Positions 1 through 6,933 of a stretch of DNA of 64,000 nucleotides are shown here, in pieces. Source of the DNA: Olivibacter domesticus (GTDB taxonomy: Bacteria > Bacteroidota > Bacteroidia > Sphingobacteriales > Sphingobacteriaceae); contig NZ_FOAF01000005.1 of the NCBI RefSeq assembly GCF_900109575.1, positions 1 to 64,000 on the forward strand, read 5' to 3'. The notes beneath the pieces are model-generated. The model saw only the letters and a program-made list of their open reading frames with translations. It was not told the origin of the DNA and ran no database searches. How positions within the stretch are numbered: the first letter of the stretch is position 1; each line of letters opens with the position of its first letter. A program made the position numbers and the translations under genes.

Positions 1-127
1 CCTTTAGATCGTTTGTAAAGGTTTTTGGCCTGCTAAAAACAGTGATCTCTTGCTGACTACTTCCCAAGCAGCAAACTATCGAATCCTTCGATACATCTAC
101 GCCAACACAATGTTTAGTTGTTTTCAT
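1..127 (-). CDS. IS110-family transposase, N-terminal fragment (runs off the window)
   Basis: Reading the minus strand from an ATG at 127 gives MKTTKHCVGVDVSKDSIVCC and continues open to the window edge (about 42 codons). VGVDVSK near the N-terminus is the hallmark of the RuvC-like DEDD domain of IS110/IS1111 transposases; the Asp is the first catalytic carboxylate. The family catalyses excision and insertion through a circular intermediate, guided by an RNA made from its own non-coding end. The remaining roughly 280 residues, including the C-terminal catalytic serine domain, lie outside the window, so I cannot tell whether the gene is intact. Confidence 0.85.
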   Translation of the reverse strand, partial: MKTTKHCVGVDVSKDSIVCCLGSSQQEITVFSRPKTFTNDLK

Positions 128-308
128 GATAAAATGGGTTAATGAGACAGCAAAAGCTTCCATCATCTTTTCTCGCATTTATACGGGATGCCAAAGCTCC
201 CTAAGTACTGTTCAGACTCGGAGAAGCATTAGGAGATGGTGAATGATTCTTTTTTCGGGATATTACCTTCAACTCCCTGAAACAAAATATTTCTTCCCTT
301 CTCCTCTT

Positions 309-451
309 GCTATTTCTCCAGAAACTTAATGATTTCCAAACATACGAGAAACAAAAAGCTCGTCGCTTCAAAATTTACAGGAACGGTAGTGCTTCCCAGT
401 GCTAGCTATAAATTTTGGATGCGACATTCTCGAAAACCAACGGTTCGTGTC
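309..451 (-). ncRNA. Candidate IS110 bridge RNA (5' hairpin, two looped stem-loops)
   Basis: In transposase sense the leader folds as follows. A 5' hairpin CGAACC-GTT-GGTTTTCG lies at 447-431. Next comes a stem GTCGC/GCGAC (421-425 with 362-366) continued by CAAAATTTA/TAAATTTTG (409-417 with 369-377), enclosing a 31-nt loop (378-408). A third stem GCT/AGC plus TTTCTC/GAGAAA (346-351 with 313-318) encloses a 27-nt loop (319-345). A 5' hairpin followed by two stems with large internal loops is the known layout of IS110 bridge RNAs (target-binding, then donor-binding loop). The position upstream of the transposase fits the IS110 rather than the IS1111 subgroup. The exact ends and the guide segments are not determined. 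Confidence 0.6.
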
Positions 452-508
452 TCTAACTTAACGAAGCCATAATATCTATATTTATCGACTTATAGCCTAA
501 AGTGGCCT

Positions 509-2704
509 TTATTGTGTGTGATAACTAATCGTATAATCGGTATTACTTAGAATTTCAATTTCATACAGCCCTTTACTTTTCTCAACTGCGTTCACACCTT
601 TGCCTTTTGGTACCTTAGCACTTCTTATTCTAAGGGTGCCTTTTCCTGTGCCGGCCTTTACTTTTATTTCTTTTTTACTACAATAAAGGGCGATATCACC
701 GTGAGGAGTTGGAACTTTCCCTTCCATCCACTCCAATCCGCCTAAGTTTGGTTCAATAAGGTAGGTTTGGTACCCAGGGGAAGTGGGCTTAACCCCGAGG
801 TAGTATTTTCCTAAAAGATAAATAGGACTGGCTCCCCAGGCATGGCAAAGGCTTTTGCCAAAGGGTCTACCGTACATGGCATAATGGGCTGCTCCTGTTT
901 TATCAGGATTATATTCTTCCCAAAAAGAAGTAGCTCCTAAACGCAACATACCTCCCCAATAATCTTTCATTTCCTTTAACACATATGCTTGCTCTCCCAT
1001 AGCGCACAGCGCTTCCAGCTCATAAAAACGCATATAAGGTGTCGTTATTTTCGGAACCTGCTTGTTTAAAAGCACCTGATTTTTAACGCCTTCTTTTTTC
1101 TTCGCATCTAAGTAATCAAAAAAGATTGCAAACATGTTGGTATAACGTGTCACATGATCTGTTGGTTTACCATCTATTCTACTGTGAACGAAAGCTTGCT
1201 TTTGTTCATTCCAATAAATTTCTGTTATTTTTTGCTTCAGTTGTGCAGCCTCTTGCTTATAGAGCTCGGTCGCTTTCGTATCTCCTGCAATGTCCGCACA
1301 TAAGGCCATTGTTTCTAAACTCCGACAAAATAAAAGTTGCTCAAAACTTACTTCTCCCTTTTTGCTTAAACCGTCTGCCCAATCAATAAATACCCAATCG
1401 CCGGCCATACCTTGTAAAAGACCATCTTTATTTCGTCTTCCCAAGCAGTAATCCATCAGGCTTTGCATACGTGGATAAAATTGCTGAATAAACTGCTTGT
1501 CGCCCGTATACAAATAGTAATCATAGATTCCCAAAAACCAATAGAAGGTGTAATCCATAATGGTATTGATATGACTACTAACAGGTTCTTTTCCTCTAAG
1601 CGCTAAGGTGGTTCGTTTAACAGACGGACTATCAAAAAACAGATAGTAGTTCATCAGATAGCTCTGATAAGCATCGCCCGACCATATCCAACGGTCGCGT
1701 TTGATTCCATCTATAAAAAACTCTCTGGTCGTTAATTCCATGGTATATTTACCCACCTCCCATATGCGATTGAGTTCTTCATCGGACGAGCGGAAACTGC
1801 CCTTTACCTCCAACGGCAAATATTCATATAGCATTGAAATGGAATCAACTTGCGCCCCTTCGGCCGGTTCTACATATACATATCGAAATGCTTTTGATAA
1901 ATTAATCGTCGAATCCCGATTACTATTGTTTATTCTTATCCGATCGAGGGTTTCACAAGTTTTTGTCGCTAAAGCCTCTTCTTCCGATTCCCCATAATAT
2001 AAAGATATCGTCCCATCTCCTTTAAGACCGTGCAGTTTTACAAAACCAAATGTCTCTTTGCCGAAATCCACCAGAAAGCCTTTATCTTTTTTAGCACGCG
2101 AAACCGCATATTGGGGCGTGGTTGCTAAATGGAACTGAGATGGTTTCGTATCCGGTGCATTAAAATTCCACGAACCTGCATGTAGCCAGGTAGTGCCCGA
2201 TTGATCAGAAGCCTTACCGGTTTCATCGATCCACTCTTTATCTTCATTCGTAACCAACCAAGTACTATCTGAAATGATTGTTTTTCCCTGCACATAGATC
2301 GCTGGCACCTTGCCCTGGGCGTGTACTTTAAGATTTAACTTATGCTCACCTGCGGGTATATGTATAGTCTTGGGATAGCCTTCTATCATCTTACCATCTA
2401 GCTTTACATTATATTGTCCTTCTGCTAAGATCATTACCTCTTCGGCTTCTTCCAGGTTAAAAACTTTATGAAAATCAATCAAGACATAAGGATTATCCAT
2501 CCGCCAAAAGGGCGGAAAGAAAGTAGCTCGTTCCGTACGCCTATTTTGCATTTGATTACTGAGCCATATTTCAAAATCTCCCGGATACCAGATCCAAGTA
2601 GCTTTTTTTTGAGCAAACGTAAATGTGGTTGAATGAATCAATAATAGCATTGGAATAACCCGACGAAGCAATCGGATATAGTTTTTGAGGCGATATATAG
2701 ACAT
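509..2704 (-). CDS. Exported GH78-type alpha-L-rhamnosidase, divergent
   Basis: This predicted periplasmic enzyme should remove terminal alpha-L-rhamnose from pectic side chains. A signal peptide covers about residues 1-31 (…TFTFAQ). A beta-sandwich region (about 35-300) precedes an (alpha/alpha)6 barrel (about 305-640) and a small C-terminal beta domain. The family signature appears as DGIKRDRWIWSGD at 332-344 instead of the usual DCPQRxE...GD. The Cys-Pro pair is lost and the Glu position holds Asp or Arg, so activity or specificity may be altered. At 731 residues it is shorter than the two other GH78 proteins here (about 925). It has its own promoter with the shared activator motif just upstream, and an IS110 element follows its stop codon. 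Confidence 0.8.
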   Translation of the reverse strand: MSIYRLKNYIRLLRRVIPMLLLIHSTTFTFAQKKATWIWYPGDFEIWLSNQMQNRRTERATFFPPFWRMDNPYVLIDFHKVFNLEEAEEVMILAEGQYNVKLDGKMIEGYPKTIHIPAGEHKLNLKVHAQGKVPAIYVQGKTIISDSTWLVTNEDKEWIDETGKASDQSGTTWLHAGSWNFNAPDTKPSQFHLATTPQYAVSRAKKDKGFLVDFGKETFGFVKLHGLKGDGTISLYYGESEEEALATKTCETLDRIRINNSNRDSTINLSKAFRYVYVEPAEGAQVDSISMLYEYLPLEVKGSFRSSDEELNRIWEVGKYTMELTTREFFIDGIKRDRWIWSGDAYQSYLMNYYLFFDSPSVKRTTLALRGKEPVSSHINTIMDYTFYWFLGIYDYYLYTGDKQFIQQFYPRMQSLMDYCLGRRNKDGLLQGMAGDWVFIDWADGLSKKGEVSFEQLLFCRSLETMALCADIAGDTKATELYKQEAAQLKQKITEIYWNEQKQAFVHSRIDGKPTDHVTRYTNMFAIFFDYLDAKKKEGVKNQVLLNKQVPKITTPYMRFYELEALCAMGEQAYVLKEMKDYWGGMLRLGATSFWEEYNPDKTGAAHYAMYGRPFGKSLCHAWGASPIYLLGKYYLGVKPTSPGYQTYLIEPNLGGLEWMEGKVPTPHGDIALYCSKKEIKVKAGTGKGTLRIRSAKVPKGKGVNAVEKSKGLYEIEILSNTDYTISYHTQ

Positions 2705-2726
2705 AATTTATAACCGTTAGTGGCTT

Positions 2727-2791
2727 CAAAGATAAAATTCTCCAAGCTTCTATGAATGTAAGATGTTAACAAGCTTTTGTAGTATATTAGC
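2727..2791 (-). promoter_or_regulatory. PUL promoter P1: direct repeat plus -7 box, for the GH78 gene
   Basis: On the minus strand a perfect -7 box TATCTTTG (plus-strand 2727-2734) lies 24 nt from the proximal repeat (plus TAAGATGTTAAC, 2759-2770). The distal repeat (plus TAGTATATTAGC, 2780-2791) starts exactly 21 nt further on. The distal copy differs from the consensus TAGGATNTTATC at two places. Spacing is identical to promoters P2-P4 in this window. No -33 TTG box is obvious, as expected for an activator-dependent promoter. Confidence 0.65.
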
Positions 2792-2839
2792 TAGTAAAAT
2801 AGAACGTTTGTTTTATCAAGATATTCTTCCCGCTAACGC

Positions 2840-3264
2840 GGGAGGGTGTTTTTCTTTTTTTTCATCATGCAATTTTTCTTTTATAGGCATTCAAGCTTTC
2901 CCTTTCAGGGAAGGTTTCTTAACAAAAAAAGAAACAAAAAAGTCAAGGCTACACAGACTTCGCTAAAAATGGTTTCCCCAACTTGTTCCATGAAGCCGTT
3001 TCGCTACGCTTCACTTGTCATAGAACTAATCTCGCGCATTGAAACCATTTTCTCACGCTCATGCTGTGAGGCCGTCCAACCCTACGCTCGGGAGCCCCGT
3101 TTGACGGCCGTTGGCATGCTACAACTTCGTTTATTTCTGCTCGCAACTGCTCTCCGTTCTGCCTAAAACCCGCCTTAGTCAGCTGCGACTTGCAGGAAGA
3201 TGCACTGGCTTTGTAGCAGCTGTCTACAGCGGGAGTCTTTGCTACTTTCTTCGGAAGAAAGTAG
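2840..3264. repeat. Dispersed intergenic repeat, family 1, copy A
   Basis: This is a GC-richer non-coding block between the SSS gene and the GH78 gene. It begins with short hairpins (GTTTCTT/AAGAAAC, 2914-2920 with 2929-2935) and ends with a perfect 10-bp hairpin CTACTTTCTT-CGG-AAGAAAGTAG (3242-3264). An internal stem GGCCGTC/GACGGCC pairs 3070-3076 with 3103-3109. The stretch 3143-3240 aligns, at roughly 70 % by eye, with 14803-14905. Open frames through it differ between copies and look spurious. Confidence 0.65.
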
Positions 3265-3278
3265 ATGAAATAACACCA

Positions 3279-4859
3279 CTAATGCCCACTAAAAATAATA
3301 TAAAGCAACAACATAACTACAATTAATAATCCCCATGCCCACCGTACACGCATGGTCGGTTTTACAGCTAGATACGGAATATCGGGCAGGTTCTCTTTAT
3401 TTCTTGTAAACACTGAAACGACCACGGCAAAAATCAATAACAACAAAAAAATGAAAAAAGATAACAACAAGTAATGTGGCCAGATCGGATACTTATCTGG
3501 GGTGAATATCCAAAGATAACAGACCCCTACCCCCAAACTAAAGGCCGATCCTAGGGAAAGAACAAGGTTTACCGCCCGTCTACTGGTTCCTTTCCAAAAG
3601 ACGGTTAAAAGGAATATAACAGATAAGGGGGGCGCAATAAACCCGAGTACCGACTGAAATACATCAAATAAGTTCAAGCCTTTAATCTGATCGATTGCTA
3701 TGGCCGTCATAATGGCAAATAAACAGCCTACAAAAATCGTCAGCCTACCAATATGTAATATCTGCCGGGCATTCGCTTTCGGATTAATCCTTTTAACATA
3801 GATGTCCATGGTAAAAACAGTACTTAAGGAATTTAATGAAGATCCGATGGTACCCACTAAAACAGCAATCAGCACAACGATAACCAATCCGTTCAATCCT
3901 GTCGGAAAAAGATTGGTTACCATTGTCATATATGCTTCAGAGGGGTCTTTAAGATTCGGGTACAGTATAGCGCATAAAACCCCCGTAAGGATAAAGAGCG
4001 GCAAGGACAATATTTTTAACCAAGCGATGAAATTCACGCCTAATTGCCCTTGTTCAAGATTTTTAGCACCCAATACCGATTGTACCATAGCTTGATCGGT
4101 GCAGAAAAAAGCGATGGCCGCCACGGGATATCCTAATAAGATAGCGTACCAAGGATAATCGGGGTCAGATGCCGGGCGTATCAGATTCCAGTAGTCACTT
4201 GGTACCGCATGGTATACGGCTGAAGGTCCGCCCGCCTTTGCCAGACCTAAAATACTAAGAAAGCAGGAAACCGCGATCAGCAATAACATTTGAAAAATAT
4301 TGATCCGTGCGATTGTTTTTAGTCCACCGACATACGTGAAAAAAGCAGCAAAAAACACCAAGACGATGACCGACTGCCACATGGGTATACCTAAAACCTG
4401 ACGAATTAAAAAACCGCCTGCAAAAAGCCCCAAAGAAAGCCAGGATATCAACATTTTAATCAACGAATACCAAGCCAATATAGTGCGGGTGGTATCGCCA
4501 TACCGTTTCCCCATAAACTCTGGAAGTGTCATCACCTGAGCAGATAAGTACCGAGGAGCAAACACAATGGCCAGCAATAATAGAAAAACAAAAGCATACC
4601 AATCGAAATTGACGGCCACAATACCCGTTGTATAGCCGATGCTGGCAAATGCCAGCAACATAGAGGGGCCCACATTCGTGGCCCACATGTTAAACCCTAT
4701 GCTCGCCCAGCCGAGTGATTTGTTAGCAAGAAATAAGGGTTCATCCTGTTGTTTTTTACTAAAAATGCTCGAGCGAAGTCCTATGAAGATTAATAATAGT
4801 AGATAACCTACTATAATACCATAATCGAGCAGGGTTAATTTTGATGCAATATTTTCCAT
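3279..4859 (-). CDS. Sodium/solute symporter (SSS family)
   Basis: This is an inner-membrane transporter of the SSS/SGLT family, 526 residues, close to the usual size. The sequence is almost wholly hydrophobic, with about 13-14 predicted transmembrane segments. Family features seen are the first helix LDYGIIVGYLLLLIFIG, the P..LANKSLGW segment after it, and the GGLKTIARINIFQ region characteristic of SSS transporters. It probably moves a monosaccharide or uronic acid released by the locus into the cytoplasm with Na+; the substrate cannot be read from the sequence. It follows the Gfo/Idh/MocA gene by 16 nt and is the last gene of the SusC-led operon. Confidence 0.88.
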   Translation of the reverse strand: MENIASKLTLLDYGIIVGYLLLLIFIGLRSSIFSKKQQDEPLFLANKSLGWASIGFNMWATNVGPSMLLAFASIGYTTGIVAVNFDWYAFVFLLLLAIVFAPRYLSAQVMTLPEFMGKRYGDTTRTILAWYSLIKMLISWLSLGLFAGGFLIRQVLGIPMWQSVIVLVFFAAFFTYVGGLKTIARINIFQMLLLIAVSCFLSILGLAKAGGPSAVYHAVPSDYWNLIRPASDPDYPWYAILLGYPVAAIAFFCTDQAMVQSVLGAKNLEQGQLGVNFIAWLKILSLPLFILTGVLCAILYPNLKDPSEAYMTMVTNLFPTGLNGLVIVVLIAVLVGTIGSSLNSLSTVFTMDIYVKRINPKANARQILHIGRLTIFVGCLFAIMTAIAIDQIKGLNLFDVFQSVLGFIAPPLSVIFLLTVFWKGTSRRAVNLVLSLGSAFSLGVGVCYLWIFTPDKYPIWPHYLLLSFFIFLLLLIFAVVVSVFTRNKENLPDIPYLAVKPTMRVRWAWGLLIVVMLLLYIIFSGH

Positions 4860-4875
4860 TCTACTTATTTGCGAC

Positions 4876-5949
4876 CTACAAGGAAATACCTAAACTATAT
4901 TCTTCATATAAATCTCTCAATTTAACTGGTTGACCAGTTTTAAGTGATCGATCCATCGCCTGCAACAATACCACGGTCCCAATGCCTTCGGCAATATCGG
5001 GGTAAGCAGTATTTCCTTGCGCAAGGCTATCTGCAAAATATTCTAAGTAGTTTTGGTATTCCCCGGCATGGTGGCTTTTTCCCTCAAAACGAAAATAATG
5101 CTTTAACTTATGCTCCCAGGTAATAATTTGCTCTTCACCAGCGCTGGTAGTGATGGCATAACGCAAATCCATATAATCAGCTTGACTGCATCCTTCTGTA
5201 CCTCTAAGGATGCAACTCATTTCACTATCACGCATTACAGGTTGTACAGGACCTGTATAAGCACCACTAACACGTGCAATACGTCCGTCCTTTGCTTTGA
5301 AAATAAAGTGCATGGTATCTTCATGTTTCAAGCCGCCTTGTTTCCCATTGCTACTTAACATACCATAGCCCATTACCTCTTCAATATTAGGCAAGTACCA
5401 CCGGATAAAATCTACCGGGTGACTTAACCCACCATATAACCATTTGAAGTTATTCTCGAGCGACCAGGGCTTATCTAAAAACCAGCGATGATCTGCATGG
5501 TAATAGCCTTCAATAGTAATTAATTCACCGATAAGCCCTTTCTCAAAATCAGCTCTTTGTCTTTTCATGGGCTCGAAAAAACGAGAACTCTGCCCTACCA
5601 AAACTTTCTTTCCGCTTCTCTTAGCTAATGACAGTAAGGTGTTCGCATCTTTTAAATCATCAATAAATGGTTTAGTACAAACCACATGTTTACCATGCTC
5701 CAAGGCGAGTTTTACATGCGTTGCGTGCAGCTTATCGGGCGTATAGATAGCAATGGCATCAATGTCTTGATCGTCTAATAATTCTTGGTACTTCGTTGTA
5801 TAAGCATGGAAATTAAATTCCTCCGCTCTTTTCTTGCACACCTCTTCATTGAGATCACATATTTTCTTTAGTTCAATCTTCGAACTGTTCAGCGCGGCAG
5901 ACATTGTACTCCTGCCCTCGCCTAATCCTAAAATTCCTAGTTTTAACAT
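4876..5949 (-). CDS. Gfo/Idh/MocA-family oxidoreductase
   Basis: This is an NAD(P)-dependent sugar dehydrogenase-type protein, 357 residues. The N-terminal Rossmann fold (about 1-120) has the dinucleotide-binding GILGLGEGRS and the conserved CTKPF segment (KP of the EKP motif). A C-terminal alpha/beta domain follows, with WLYGGLSHPVD carrying the conserved His region. No signal peptide is seen, so it should be cytoplasmic. In sugar catabolic loci such proteins oxidise or epimerise sugars or sugar acids. Its position between a mutarotase-like lipoprotein and an SSS symporter suggests it acts on a monosaccharide from the pectin. The substrate is unknown. Confidence 0.87.
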   Translation of the reverse strand: MLKLGILGLGEGRSTMSAALNSSKIELKKICDLNEEVCKKRAEEFNFHAYTTKYQELLDDQDIDAIAIYTPDKLHATHVKLALEHGKHVVCTKPFIDDLKDANTLLSLAKRSGKKVLVGQSSRFFEPMKRQRADFEKGLIGELITIEGYYHADHRWFLDKPWSLENNFKWLYGGLSHPVDFIRWYLPNIEEVMGYGMLSSNGKQGGLKHEDTMHFIFKAKDGRIARVSGAYTGPVQPVMRDSEMSCILRGTEGCSQADYMDLRYAITTSAGEEQIITWEHKLKHYFRFEGKSHHAGEYQNYLEYFADSLAQGNTAYPDIAEGIGTVVLLQAMDRSLKTGQPVKLRDLYEEYSLGISL

Positions 5950-6224
5950 TTTTGTTATTGGTTATTTGTTGTTTGTTATTCGTTATTTGTTGCTAGTTGC
6001 CAGTGTCAAGACGTAAGTATCAAGTAATAAGACATAAGTATAAAGATATATTCGACAACTTAAATACCTAGCTAATAATCAACTATTTAACCTTTTAACA
6101 ATTCATATAATTGACAACTCAACATTGCCCAATTGGCTAATTCACTAATTGGCTAATGTAACTACTCTTCTACTCCACTATTTCTCTACTTAACTACTTA
6201 ACCACTTATCTATTCATTCATCAT
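5950..6224. repeat. Low-complexity intergenic tract (GTTATT- and TCATTCA-type repeats)
   Basis: The gap is filled with degenerate short-unit repeats: GTTATTNGTTATTTGTT near 5955-5995, AAGTATCAAG/AAGACATAAGTAT near 6005-6050, CTAATTNACTAATTGGCTAA near 6130-6160, and TTCATTCATCATT at 6210-6250. The last tract runs into the 3' end of the next coding region. I see no coding frame or RNA gene. Confidence 0.55.
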
Positions 6225-6926
6225 TTATAATTCATCATTCATCATTTCAAAAAACACCCAAGTTTCGCCTTCATCCGTTCCGGGAAGACCCTCTTGATAG
6301 GTGGCCATCAACTTATTCCATACTACAACTTTTGGATTATTTTCTATTGTTTTTGCGTCTAGTTCCTTAAAGTTGGCGCCTTTGGGGATATTGATAACCA
6401 ATAATAGTTGTCTTCCATTTTTGTATACCAGCACTTGCTGAAATTGTGCTTTGCAGAAACCTTGAGATACCTCAGGCCATTGCTCAAATTGATCTTTGTG
6501 ATAGATGAGGTATTCCTGCTGTAGTTCCTCATTCTTCACCAAATTGGCCGATAAAAGGATATGGTCAGTCTCTTCTGAAGATACATCATCACGTGTACAA
6601 TGACTTCGGTCAAAAGCATAAAAGGGATGGTCTAGCTTTTGCACTTCATACTGTGGGTATTTTTGCAAACAAGCTTGATAAATGCGTTCCGTGCCTTCCT
6701 TTGTTCCGTAAAAGACGTAATAGTTCTTCCACCTATAAACAGGAGCTGTCTCAGCATCGGCAATACCGGCCAGTTGATAGATAAGCGCTTCATCTAATAA
6801 GGAAGAATCTTTTGCTATAACCTGGACTAAACATTGGCTGTTTGCTATTTGTACTCCTCCGCTCTGACAAGCACTCAAAGCAAGTAATAACAGTAAATAG
6901 CTCGAACCTATAAATCGTATCATCAT
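6225..6926 (-). CDS. Lipoprotein with C-terminal L-rhamnose-mutarotase-like domain
   Basis: I start it at the ATG at 6926 (alternative 6923), seven bases after the upstream gene stops. This gives the lipoprotein signal MMIRFIGSSYLLLLLALSAC. The C-terminal half resembles the RhaM/YiiL mutarotase family: EYLIYHKDQFEQWPEV matches the EYxxxHxxxWPE core, and VVWNKLM plus ETWVFFEMM match the later Trp-containing part. The N-terminal half (QCLVQVIAK… to about residue 110) looks like a second small alpha/beta domain of similar size. RhaM interconverts L-rhamnose anomers in the cytoplasm; a periplasmic lipid-anchored version is unusual. Activity is not proven. The last codons are encoded by a degenerate ATGATGAAT-type tract. 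Confidence 0.7.
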   Translation of the reverse strand: MMIRFIGSSYLLLLLALSACQSGGVQIANSQCLVQVIAKDSSLLDEALIYQLAGIADAETAPVYRWKNYYVFYGTKEGTERIYQACLQKYPQYEVQKLDHPFYAFDRSHCTRDDVSSEETDHILLSANLVKNEELQQEYLIYHKDQFEQWPEVSQGFCKAQFQQVLVYKNGRQLLLVINIPKGANFKELDAKTIENNPKVVVWNKLMATYQEGLPGTDEGETWVFFEMMNDEL

Positions 6927-6933
6927 GCTGTAC

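Larger units (their letters stand above)
1..480 (-). mobile_element. IS110-family insertion sequence, 5' part (left portion of element only)
   Basis: The start of an IS110-type transposase lies at the window edge, preceded by about 350 nt of non-coding, structured DNA. IS110 elements have long non-coding ends and usually no terminal inverted repeats, so the outer boundary cannot be fixed by eye. About 480 is a guess, bounded by the stop codon of the neighbouring GH78 gene at 509. The rest of the element is outside the window. The element sits immediately beyond the last gene of the pectin locus. Confidence 0.7.

Noticed and set aside
480-512. Match of the bridge-RNA loop to the presumed insertion flank (GCCACT near 501-506, minus strand)
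   Set aside because: The similarity to TAGCACT in the loop is too short, and the element boundary is unknown; not evidence of a guide-target pair.
5950-6224. CRISPR-like array in the short-repeat intergenic tract
   Set aside because: Units are 6-10 nt, degenerate and contiguous, with no spacers of constant length and no cas genes.
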